This document shows positions 1-6,965 of a stretch of DNA of 10,571 nucleotides, piece after piece. A model generated the notes under the pieces. The model made no database searches. It worked only from the letters and a program-made list of their open reading frames with translations, and was not told where the DNA came from. The DNA is taken from assembly GCA_016937315.1 (NCBI GenBank), contig JAFGWD010000154.1, positions 1 to 10,571 on the forward strand. The letters run 5' to 3'. Made by a program: the position numbers and the translations under genes. How positions within the stretch are numbered: position 1 is the first letter of the stretch; each line of letters begins with the position of its first letter. Source of the stretch: Rhodospirillaceae bacterium. Lineage in GTDB: Bacteria; Pseudomonadota; Alphaproteobacteria; Rhodospirillales; Rhodospirillaceae.

Positions 1-2
1 AA

Positions 3-2498
3 TCCGCAAAAACGCTTCCAACGTCGCCGGTTGTGGCCAAATCGGTTGCGGCAAAGCCAGAAAAAACCAAGTCGGTTGCGGCGGTGGATCGGACGGAGCC
101 GCCGAAACCCGCCGCCGCGCCGGTTTTGCCGGTGGTGAGCGCACCAGTTTCGGGGCGTGTCGTCAGTTTGAGTTTTTCCTGGGATCAGCCGACCGGTGCG
201 GCGGTGTTTCGGCGTTCTGGGTATGTTTGGATGGTGTTTGACCGCCCCCATGAGGTCGATATCTCCTTAATGCGTCGTATGGGCAAGGGGGTGATTTCCG
301 ATATCGAGCAGATTTCTGCCCCTCGCGCTACCGTGGTGCGGGCCCTGGTGCCGCCGGAATACAATCCCAGTTTGCGCCGGGAAGGGTTGTTGTGGATCGT
401 GGACTTCATGATCCAGCCGCTGCGGCCAGTGCGTCCTATCGAGGTGACTCAGCAGTTGCAAGCGCAGGGCGGACCGCGTTTGTTCTTACCGATGAATGAA
501 GGCGGTGCACCGATATCTCTGGTCGATCCAGAGGTTGGCGATAGTTTATGGGTGGTGCCGGTTATTCCTTTGGGTTACGGCATTGCACCGGAACGTCGCT
601 TCATTGATGCGGTTTTACCGACCACGGCACAGGGCGTGGTGGTGGTGCCGCAGGCCGATGATGTTGCTGTTTCCTCCAACCGCAATGGCATTGATGTGAC
701 GCGCAACGGCGGTTTGCGGCTTTCGGGGCAGGCCGGAACCGCTCTGGCGTTGGTGGAGCCCACGGGGTCCATGCCGATCAGCAAAGTCTTTGATCTCAAG
801 TCGTGGATATTGGGGGGAAGAGACACTTTTTCCAAAGACCATAATCTCCTGATGAATCGGGTGACTTCGGTCGCGGAGACGGGACGGAATGCCGTCCGGA
901 TGGATATTGCTCGGTTCTATTTGGCACACGGGTATGGCGCGGAGGCTTTGGGTGTTTTGCGGGTCATTGCCTCAGATGACCCGCATCGTCAGGAGCAGCC
1001 GGATTTTCTCGCCGTACGGGGGGCCGCGAACTATCTGATGCATCGTCCCCAAGAGGCTTTGAGGGATCTTGATAACGAAGCCTTGGGCGGTGTCAGCGAA
1101 GCGAAGTTCTGGCGGGCTTTGACCGCCATTGATGCCGGGGATAAAGAGGGTAAAGCCGATGCGGTGCTGACGATCCGTGCGGCGGCTCCGGTTTTGAAGG
1201 ATTATCCGCCAGCCTTGCGGTCTCGCTTGGCTTTAGCTGGTGCAGAGACGTTGGCGGATGCTGGTGATGATGTCGGTGTGCGGAACTTCCTGGATATCGC
1301 CAAACGTGATGATGCGCCGGTCGCAGAACTGGCGGAGGCGGCTTACCTGACTGGCCGTATGAACGCGTCTGCGGGAGCCTTGGAAACCGCCATTAACGAT
1401 TGGACGAAGGCGGAGGACATGATGGTCCGCCCGTTTCGTGCCCGTGCGGCGTTCGATCGCATCATTTTGATGCACAAGATGGGCAAGATTTCCGATGCTG
1501 AGGCAATTGATGGACTGGATCGTCTGCGGTTCGCGTGGCGGGGAGATGACTTTGAATACAACCTGTTGCAAACCTTGGCAAATATGGATCTCGCCGCGAA
1601 ACGATATGGCGAGGGTTTGCGCGTCTTAAAGCAAATGGTGGGGTATTTCCGACAGACTCCAGGGGTTAAGGACATCACCGAACTGATGCGGACTACGTTC
1701 CGTGAGCTTTATCTCAACAACCGAGCCGACGATATGCCGCCGGTGCGTGCCATTGCTTTGTTTGAAGAATTCCGTGAACTGACTCCGCCGGGGGTTGAAG
1801 GCGACGAAATGATCCGCAAGCTTGCCGATCGTTTGGTTTCGGTCGATCTTTTGGATCAGGCGGCGGATCTTTTGGAACACCAGGTGGGAACCCGCCTGTC
1901 TGGTCTCGAAAAAAGCCGTATTGGGGCGCGTCTCGCCTTGGTGCATCTCTTCAATCGTAAACCGGCGTTGGCTCTGGCCGCTTTGAAGAAGAGCGAAGTG
2001 TCGGCTGAGCCAGCTGATTTACGTCAGCAACGCGAGCATTTACGCGCCCGTGCGTTGGATGACCTGAATCAACCCGCCAAGGCGTTGCAGATTTTGGACA
2101 GTGACAACGGGGATGATGCCAGCTTGTTGAAAGCGGAGATTCAATGGCGTCAGCAGAACTGGGCGGGCGCTGCGGATGCGTTGTCCCGTACTGTGCACAC
2201 GCCGGAGCCTGGCACACAGATGCCGCCAGCAATGCGTCAGCGGGTGTTGCAGTGGGTGACCGCGCTACGCCTGTCGGAGCAGCGCCGGGAGATTGCACAG
2301 GTGCGGCGCGAGTATCTGCCTTTTATGAATGCAACGCCGGAATACGATGCCTTTAATCTGTTGACGAATCGGACCCAAGCGGGGCTGATTGATATGGCCT
2401 CGGTTGAGGAGCAGATTAAGCAGGCGGAAAATTTCCGTTCATTTATGGGCGAGTACAAGACTCGTACAAAGACATCCGGGTTGAGCGGCATCAACTGA
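3..2498 (+). CDS. TPR-like helical-repeat protein, 5' end outside window
   Basis: The frame is open from the left edge, so the gene starts upstream; about 831 codons are visible. A GTG at 33 has no convincing ribosome binding site and is unlikely to be the true start. Residues below are counted from that GTG. Residues 1-40 are low-complexity and rich in Ala, Pro, Lys and Val, like a linker following a signal peptide or membrane anchor. Residues about 41-245 look beta-rich, with strand-like hydrophobic stretches and Trp/Phe/Pro-ended segments somewhat like AMIN-type domains. From about 285 to 780 the protein is all-helical, with repeated Ala/Leu-rich helix pairs of TPR/SEL1 style (for example the stretch around 290-345 with YLAHG, EALGVL and RGAANYL). 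No catalytic motif is visible. I infer a secreted or periplasmic scaffold. A link to motility is suggested only by the flagellar genes nearby. The exact family is not recognised. Confidence 0.75.
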   Translation, partial: SAKTLPTSPVVAKSVAAKPEKTKSVAAVDRTEPPKPAAAPVLPVVSAPVSGRVVSLSFSWDQPTGAAVFRRSGYVWMVFDRPHEVDISLMRRMGKGVISDIEQISAPRATVVRALVPPEYNPSLRREGLLWIVDFMIQPLRPVRPIEVTQQLQAQGGPRLFLPMNEGGAPISLVDPEVGDSLWVVPVIPLGYGIAPERRFIDAVLPTTAQGVVVVPQADDVAVSSNRNGIDVTRNGGLRLSGQAGTALALVEPTGSMPISKVFDLKSWILGGRDTFSKDHNLLMNRVTSVAETGRNAVRMDIARFYLAHGYGAEALGVLRVIASDDPHRQEQPDFLAVRGAANYLMHRPQEALRDLDNEALGGVSEAKFWRALTAIDAGDKEGKADAVLTIRAAAPVLKDYPPALRSRLALAGAETLADAGDDVGVRNFLDIAKRDDAPVAELAEAAYLTGRMNASAGALETAINDWTKAEDMMVRPFRARAAFDRIILMHKMGKISDAEAIDGLDRLRFAWRGDDFEYNLLQTLANMDLAAKRYGEGLRVLKQMVGYFRQTPGVKDITELMRTTFRELYLNNRADDMPPVRAIALFEEFRELTPPGVEGDEMIRKLADRLVSVDLLDQAADLLEHQVGTRLSGLEKSRIGARLALVHLFNRKPALALAALKKSEVSAEPADLRQQREHLRARALDDLNQPAKALQILDSDNGDDASLLKAEIQWRQQNWAGAADALSRTVHTPEPGTQMPPAMRQRVLQWVTALRLSEQRREIAQVRREYLPFMNATPEYDAFNLLTNRTQAGLIDMASVEEQIKQAENFRSFMGEYKTRTKTSGLSGIN

Positions 2499-2510
2499 GT
2501 TCGGGTGGGT

Positions 2511-2551
2511 CCATGGATTGATTCACGGTTTCATGTGAACACAATTCATGG
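2511..2551 (+). promoter_or_regulatory. Long hairpin between the TPR-like gene and speD
   Basis: Ten bases at 2511-2520 (ccatggattg) pair with 2542-2551 (caattcatgg), with one G-U wobble in RNA. Inside, 2522-2526 (ttcac) pairs perfectly with 2535-2539 (gtgaa) around an 8-base loop. The result is a 15-pair stem interrupted by a small asymmetric bulge. It begins 12 bases after the upstream stop codon. The downstream sequence holds a short T-rich run at 2561-2569, about ten bases beyond the stem. It could therefore be an imperfect terminator or 3'-end stabiliser for the upstream gene, or part of the speD leader. The pairing is seen directly; the role is inferred. Confidence 0.5.
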
Positions 2552-2597
2552 TGTGTGTGATATTTTTCTTGCATTCCAAATCTCCATGGCCCACAAA

Positions 2598-2640
2598 CCC
2601 TCCTCCAGAAAAATCTGGTCCATCTGCTGGTTAGGAGTGG
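2598..2640 (+). promoter_or_regulatory. speD ribosome binding site with a candidate anti-Shine-Dalgarno
   Basis: A strong Shine-Dalgarno AGGAG lies at 2633-2637, nine bases before the speD ATG at 2647, which fixes that start. Upstream, CTCCT at 2600-2604 is exactly complementary to it. Two further C-G pairs (2598-2599 with 2639-2640) become possible if U2638 is bulged. Between the two arms, 2605-2609 (ccaga) pairs with 2614-2618 (tctgg) around an AAAA loop. The leader could thus hide the ribosome binding site of speD. No known riboswitch consensus was recognised, so a regulatory role is a hypothesis. Confidence 0.35.
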
Positions 2641-2646
2641 GGAATC

Positions 2647-3156
2647 ATGCAACATGTTTCTCTTGCCACCCAACTGGGGATGAACTCGGAAGCGGTTCTG
2701 AGAGACTCCCGAAATGGTGTGCGGAATGATAACGCGGCGCGATCCGCGGGGGCCCGTTTGTGGCCAGTTGTCGATAACGAGAACGACTATTTTGTGGAGC
2801 GGAACGGCGTTAAGTTTGCCGGGACGCACTTGATCATCGACCTGTGGGGGGCGACCAATTTGGATCGTCTCGATCTTGTCGAGGAGACCTTGGAAACTGC
2901 GGCGGAAGATGCCGGGGCGACCAAATTGCATACCCACCTACATCATTTCACGCCCAATGGCGGGATTTCAGGGGTGGTTGTTCTGGCGGAAAGTCATATT
3001 TCGATCCATACGTGGCCAGAACGTAACTATGCCGCGCTTGATGTCTTCATGTGCGGTTCGTGCGATCCCTATCGCTGCATTCCGCATTTGCAGGCGGCTT
3101 TTCATCCTGAGCACGTGACCTTGAACGAGATCAAGCGCGGGATGACAACGTGGTAA
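2647..3156 (+). CDS. speD: S-adenosylmethionine decarboxylase proenzyme
   Basis: SpeD decarboxylates S-adenosylmethionine to give the aminopropyl donor used by spermidine synthase. It is a pyruvoyl enzyme made by self-cleavage. The cleavage region AESHISIHTWPE is intact at 114-125, so cleavage should fall between Glu115 and Ser116, with Ser116 becoming the pyruvoyl group. His121 and Cys136 lie 5 and 20 residues after that serine, the spacing known for the processing His and catalytic Cys of the Thermotoga enzyme (63/68/83). The protein is 169 residues, with about 50 residues ahead of the conserved core, longer at the N-terminus than the short bacterial class. The ATG is supported by AGGAG nine bases upstream. 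The gene overlaps speE by 7 bases, so the two are surely co-translated from one transcript. Confidence 0.95.
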   Translation: MQHVSLATQLGMNSEAVLRDSRNGVRNDNAARSAGARLWPVVDNENDYFVERNGVKFAGTHLIIDLWGATNLDRLDLVEETLETAAEDAGATKLHTHLHHFTPNGGISGVVVLAESHISIHTWPERNYAALDVFMCGSCDPYRCIPHLQAAFHPEHVTLNEIKRGMTTW

Positions 3157-3998
3157 CAACCTACGCCGAGATCCTGCATCGGGATTGGCAGCAAAGGTTT
3201 GGGAACATCCAGATCCTGCATGTCGAGACCACACCGTTTCAGAAGCTGGAGGTTTTTTCATCCCCGAGCTTCGGGACGGTGATGGCTCTTGACGGTGTCA
3301 TCCAGACGACGACGGCGGATGAATTCATCTATCACGAGATGATGGTGCATCCGCCGCTGGTCGCTCATGGTGCGGTCAAACGTGTCTTGATCATTGGTGG
3401 TGGTGATGGTGGGTGCCTCCGCGAGGTTCTTAAACATCCGGTAGAGTCTGTGACCTTGGTCGAGATTGATGCGGCGGTTATCGCGGCATCTAAACGTTTT
3501 TTGCCGGAGCTCTCGGCTGGTGCGTTCGACGACCCCAGAACGCGGGTTGTGGTGGGGGACGGCCTGAAGTTTATTGCCGAAACCGACGAGATCTTTGACG
3601 TCATCCTGGTTGATTCCACAGACCCAGAAGGTCCCGGTGAGGTTCTGTTCACCGAGGCGTTTTATGCCGATTGTGCACGGGCGTTATCGCCCCGTGGGGT
3701 GGTGGTGACGCAGTGCGGCGTGCCGTTCTTGCAGCCTGCGGGCGTGACAAGAAGCTACCGACGTTTGTGTTCGGGTTTTTCCGATGTCACCTTTACGGTG
3801 TGCGCGGTGCCGACGTACGTTGGTGGGGTGATGACGTTGGGGTGGGCTTCCGCCGATCCGACGCTTCGCTGTTTGGGGGTTGAAAGCCTGCGGGCGGTGT
3901 CAACGGCGCGGGGATTAACCACGCGATATTATTCGCCTGAGGTTCATCTGGCGGCATTTGCCTTACCACGCTACATTCAAGATCTTCTATCGGCCTGA
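3150..3998 (+). CDS. speE: Spermidine synthase (polyamine aminopropyltransferase)
   Basis: This cytosolic enzyme transfers the aminopropyl group from decarboxylated S-adenosylmethionine to putrescine, giving spermidine and methylthioadenosine. The 282-residue length is usual for the family. Visible features are the N-terminal beta domain ending in ALDGVIQTTTADEFIYHEM (46-64), the Rossmann nucleotide loop GGGDGG (83-88), the ribose-binding acidic residue Glu105 in LVEID, Asp137 in GDG, and the active-site segment DSTDPEGP (155-162). Asp155 and Asp158 of that segment are the expected catalytic and putrescine-binding acids. The start is a GTG at 3150 that overlaps the last codons of speD by 7 bases, with no strong Shine-Dalgarno of its own. 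Translation therefore probably depends on coupling to speD. There is no clear terminator after the stop. Confidence 0.95.
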   Translation: MVTTYAEILHRDWQQRFGNIQILHVETTPFQKLEVFSSPSFGTVMALDGVIQTTTADEFIYHEMMVHPPLVAHGAVKRVLIIGGGDGGCLREVLKHPVESVTLVEIDAAVIAASKRFLPELSAGAFDDPRTRVVVGDGLKFIAETDEIFDVILVDSTDPEGPGEVLFTEAFYADCARALSPRGVVVTQCGVPFLQPAGVTRSYRRLCSGFSDVTFTVCAVPTYVGGVMTLGWASADPTLRCLGVESLRAVSTARGLTTRYYSPEVHLAAFALPRYIQDLLSA

Positions 3999-4071
3999 AC
4001 CGTGCGTTAGACGCGGACAGGCAGGGAGGCGCATCGTCCCAATAAAATGCGAAAATCAAGGAGACAAAAGG

Positions 4072-5169
4072 ATGCTGCATAAGTCCATTTTTGGGGGCCT
4101 TTGCGTGGCTGCCTGCTTGGTCGCGGGACAAGTACGTGCCGAGACGTTGGTTGCAATTGCCGGCCCGATGAGCGGTCAATATGCGTCCGCTGGGGACCAG
4201 ATTCGCCTGGGTGCAGAACTCGCCATTGCCGACATCAATGCCAAGGGCGGCGTGCTGGGCGAGAAATTAAAGCTGGTGGTCGGCGATGATGCTTGCGATC
4301 CCAAGCAAGCGGTGGCTGTCGCCAACCGCATGTTGACGTCCAATATTGTGTTTATGCATGGACATTGGTGTTCCAGTTCGACAATCCCAGCCTCTGACAT
4401 TTACAACGAGGCGGGCATTCCAATGGCGACCGTTTCCACCAATCCGCAAGTGACGGAACGGGGGTTGAAAAATATTTTCCGGATCATGGGGCGCGATGAT
4501 CAGCAGGGTATGGTCGCTGGAAACTATATCGCCAAGCATTACAGTAAGGCGAAAATTGCGGTCATTGACGACAAGAGTGCTTATGGCAAGGGTCTGGCCA
4601 CGGAGATGGGTAAGGCCCTGAAACTGGCGGGGGTGATGCCGGTCATCGAGGAATCGATTACCGCCGGAGAACGTGATTATTCCAGCTTGATCACCAAGTT
4701 GAAGGCTTCGGGTGTCTCCATTATGGCTTACGGTGGATATCACACCGAAGTGGGGCTGATTGTCCGTCAGGCAAAGCAGGCTGGGCTCAACTTGCTGGTC
4801 ATGGGGGGGGATACCATGACCAATTCGGAGCTGGCGAGCATTGCAGGGACTGAGGCCAACAATGTGATGTTCACTTTCTCTCCGGACCCGCGCAAGATTC
4901 CCGGTGCGGCGTCAGTGGTTGCGGCGTTCCGCAAAAAGGCTATCGAGCCGGAAGGCTATGTGCTTTATGCCTATGCCGCGATGCAACTGTTTGAGCAAGC
5001 GGCGACGATGGCAAAAAGCGTTAAGTACCAGCCGCTGGTTGACGCTATGGCTTCGGGGACGTTCAAGACCGTGATTGGTCCCTTGTCGTTTAATGCCAAG
5101 GGTGATTTGAACGTGCCGGGCTTTGTTGTCTATCGCTGGAAAGACGGCAAGTACGACATGGTGCAATAA
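4072..5169 (+). CDS. Branched-chain amino acid-type ABC transporter substrate-binding protein
   Basis: This is a periplasmic solute-binding protein of the LivK/LivJ family (Peripla_BP_6 fold). The ATG at 4072 is preceded by AAGGAG (4058-4063) eight bases upstream. It opens a signal peptide of 23 residues with a hydrophobic core, a probable cut after VRA, and no lipobox cysteine. The mature protein starts with ETLVAIAGPMSG. The segments DDACDPKQAVAVANRM and WCSSSTIPASDIY match LivK/LivJ closely. They carry the two cysteines that form a disulfide there and the Ser/Thr loop that binds the ligand's alpha-carboxylate and amino groups. The 365-residue length is normal. No permease or ATPase gene is in the window, so it is an orphan here. 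The ligand cannot be read with certainty: branched-chain amino acids are the default, but this family also binds amides, urea and aromatic acids. A run of eight G lies inside the gene at 4803-4810. Confidence 0.85.
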   Translation: MLHKSIFGGLCVAACLVAGQVRAETLVAIAGPMSGQYASAGDQIRLGAELAIADINAKGGVLGEKLKLVVGDDACDPKQAVAVANRMLTSNIVFMHGHWCSSSTIPASDIYNEAGIPMATVSTNPQVTERGLKNIFRIMGRDDQQGMVAGNYIAKHYSKAKIAVIDDKSAYGKGLATEMGKALKLAGVMPVIEESITAGERDYSSLITKLKASGVSIMAYGGYHTEVGLIVRQAKQAGLNLLVMGGDTMTNSELASIAGTEANNVMFTFSPDPRKIPGAASVVAAFRKKAIEPEGYVLYAYAAMQLFEQAATMAKSVKYQPLVDAMASGTFKTVIGPLSFNAKGDLNVPGFVVYRWKDGKYDMVQ

Positions 5170-5195
5170 GCTTGTCTTGTCATCAAGAAGCGGGG

Positions 5196-5222
5196 AAGCG
5201 GGGCGATTTGCCCCGCTTTTTT
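5196..5222 (+). terminator. Intrinsic terminator after the substrate-binding protein gene
   Basis: A perfect 9-base stem, AAGCGGGGC (5196-5204) with GCCCCGCTT (5210-5218), encloses the loop GATTT and is followed by six T residues (5217-5222, partly in the stem). It ends plus-strand transcription. It also overlaps the stop codon of the convergent dehydratase gene. Read on the minus strand the hairpin is followed by only short T tracts, so it is mainly a plus-strand terminator. Confidence 0.9.
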
Positions 5223-6186
5223 ATGCGGACAGCAGCGTACAGAACCGCTCCATATCGACATTGCCGCCACTCAGCAGCACTCCGATCCGTTTGCTCTTTA
5301 ATTCTGTGTTCATCATGCGGGCTGCGGCAAGTCCCAAACACCCGGTGGGTTCCACGATGATTTTCATGCGGGAGGCAAAGAATCGCATGGCATCCACCAA
5401 ATCTGGGTCGCTGGCGGTCAGAATGTCGGTTGCCGCGTGTTGGATGATCGGGAAGGTCAACTGCCCCAAGTGTTGGGTCTGTGCCCCATCGGCGATGGTT
5501 TTTGGGGTTTCGATGTGGACGATGGTTCCGGTGCGAAACGACCTTTGTCCGTCGTTTCCGGCTTCTGGTTCAACGCCGTATACTGCGCATTCTGGAGACA
5601 ATTCGCGTGCGGAGAGCAGGGATCCAGAAAGCAGTCCGCCGCCGCCTAGGGGCACGAACAGGGCATCCAGAGGCCCGGTTTCTTCAATCAGTTCTTTGAC
5701 GGCGGTGCCTTGGCCCGCGATCACGTGGGGGTGATCATAAGGTGGAATCAGAGTGAGTCCGTTGTCTTCAGCCAAACGGGTACCGATGGCTTCACGGTCC
5801 TCGGTATAGCGGTCATAAGTGATGACGTTGCCGCCATAGCCTTTGGTCGCGGCGACTTTGGCGGCGGGTGCATCAAGCGGCATGATGATGGTTGCCGGGA
5901 CGCCCAGGATGCGTGCGGACAGGGCGATTGCCTGTGCGTGGTTGCCTGACGAGAAGGTGACGACTCCGGCTTGTTTCTGGGCTTCGGATAAGCACGATAA
6001 GGCGTTGAAGGCCCCCCGGAATTTGAACGCGCCCATGCGCTGGAGGTTTTCACATTTGAAGAACACGGATGCGCCAAGCTCGGCATCTATGGTGCGGGAA
6101 GTTAATACCGGTGTGTGGTGAGCGTGACCTTTTATGCGGTCTGCGGCGGCTGCAACATCAGCATATGTGGGAATATCCTGGGTCAT
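5221..6186 (-). CDS. PLP-dependent serine/threonine dehydratase or serine racemase family
   Basis: This is a fold-type II PLP enzyme of the threonine ammonia-lyase / serine racemase family, which deaminates hydroxy amino acids to 2-oxo acids or racemises serine. Seen in the protein: the PLP lysine Lys55 in GAFKFRGA, the SSGNHAQA segment (79-86) that grips the substrate and cofactor, the glycine loop GGGG (181-184) that holds the PLP phosphate, and the C-terminal LLSGGNVD motif expected to touch the pyridine nitrogen. At 321 residues it lacks the C-terminal ACT-like regulatory domain of biosynthetic IlvA, so it is more like catabolic or racemase forms. Ser80, in the position that is Ala in TdcB-type dehydratases and the second catalytic base in serine racemases, points towards racemase or hydroxyaspartate dehydratase activity. 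The ATG lies 26 bases after fliP, so the gene is probably the last in the fliOP transcript. No strong Shine-Dalgarno is seen. Confidence 0.85.
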   Translation of the reverse strand: MTQDIPTYADVAAAADRIKGHAHHTPVLTSRTIDAELGASVFFKCENLQRMGAFKFRGAFNALSCLSEAQKQAGVVTFSSGNHAQAIALSARILGVPATIIMPLDAPAAKVAATKGYGGNVITYDRYTEDREAIGTRLAEDNGLTLIPPYDHPHVIAGQGTAVKELIEETGPLDALFVPLGGGGLLSGSLLSARELSPECAVYGVEPEAGNDGQRSFRTGTIVHIETPKTIADGAQTQHLGQLTFPIIQHAATDILTASDPDLVDAMRFFASRMKIIVEPTGCLGLAAARMMNTELKSKRIGVLLSGGNVDMERFCTLLSA

Positions 6187-6212
6187 GTTCGGCTTTGCAT
6201 CCCCATTCCTGT

Positions 6213-6965
6213 TTAAGGTGAGTAACTTTGCACCAGGGAGCCTGCAATCAAGTACCAGCCGTCAATCAGAACAAAGAAAATCAGCTTAAAGGGCAGTGCC
6301 AGCATGACCGGCGGCAGCATCATCATACCCATGGACATCAGGACCGATGCCACCACCATATCGATGATGATGAAGGGGAGATAAAGCAGAAAGCCAATTT
6401 CAAAGGCACGTTTCAACTCGCTGATCATGAAGGCAGGGATCAAGGCCTGAAAGGGTAAGGCGTCGGGTTCTGTCCCCTCGGGGACTTTGGCCATGTCAAC
6501 GAACAGGGATAGGTCACGTTCGTTGACGTTTTTCATCATGAAGTCATGGAAGGGCTTGGCGGCACGTTCCAAGGCCTCGCCTTCGGTTATTTGTTCGTTG
6601 ATCAAGGGTCGAACCCCTTGATTCCAGGACTTTTCGACGGTTGGCGTCATCACGAAGAAGGTCAGAAACATCGCCAGGGACAAAAGCACCATGTTGGGCG
6701 GTGTGGTGTTGGTGCCCATAGCCTGACGCAGCATGGAAAGCACCACGGCGATGCGGGTGAACGAGGTCACCATCAACAAAATGCCTGGAGCTAAGCTCAG
6801 AACCGTCATCAACAAGAAAAGCTGAATGACGCGGGCGGTGGTGCTGCCGCCTTCGCCGCCGAGGTCGATATTGATCGATTGGGCAAAGGCCGTATTGGCG
6901 CAGATCAAAAGGCCCGTGGTTAGCGGAAGGGCAAAGGCGAGGGCCAGACGGGTTCGGCGTTTCAT
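6213..6965 (-). CDS. fliP: Flagellar export-gate protein FliP
   Basis: FliP is the main subunit of the FliP5-FliQ4-FliR1 export gate at the centre of the flagellar basal body. The 250 residues begin with a signal peptide (about 1-28, ending AFA), as is known for FliP. The hydrophobic segments that follow are at about 44-65, 90-108, 185-210 and 213-245. Family signatures are present: the FTRIAVVLSMLRQAMGT segment (69-85) and the PFIIIDMVVASVLMSMGM segment (197-214) with the following LPP. A periplasmic, Met- and charge-rich domain (about 110-175) separates the two membrane halves. The ATG overlaps the fliO stop codon (ATGA), which implies translational coupling. Its partners fliQ and fliR lie in the divergent operon to the right. 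Confidence 0.97.
   Translation of the reverse strand: MKRRTRLALAFALPLTTGLLICANTAFAQSINIDLGGEGGSTTARVIQLFLLMTVLSLAPGILLMVTSFTRIAVVLSMLRQAMGTNTTPPNMVLLSLAMFLTFFVMTPTVEKSWNQGVRPLINEQITEGEALERAAKPFHDFMMKNVNERDLSLFVDMAKVPEGTEPDALPFQALIPAFMISELKRAFEIGFLLYLPFIIIDMVVASVLMSMGMMMLPPVMLALPFKLIFFVLIDGWYLIAGSLVQSYSP

Noticed and set aside
3958..4071. Upstream extension of the binding-protein frame to an ATG at 3958
   Set aside because: It would overlap speE by 41 bases and remove the signal peptide from the N-terminus. The ATG at 4072 has a strong Shine-Dalgarno and a clean signal peptide.
3999..4071. Terminator or promoter between speE and the binding-protein gene
   Set aside because: Only a 4-pair hairpin (GCGT-TAG-ACGC, 4004-4014) without a T run and a lone TAAAAT (4043-4048) without a matching -35 box were seen.
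5123..5734. 203-codon open frame on the plus strand
   Set aside because: It lies antisense to the dehydratase, whose motifs are intact, and its product is low-complexity without recognisable domains. It is a shadow frame.
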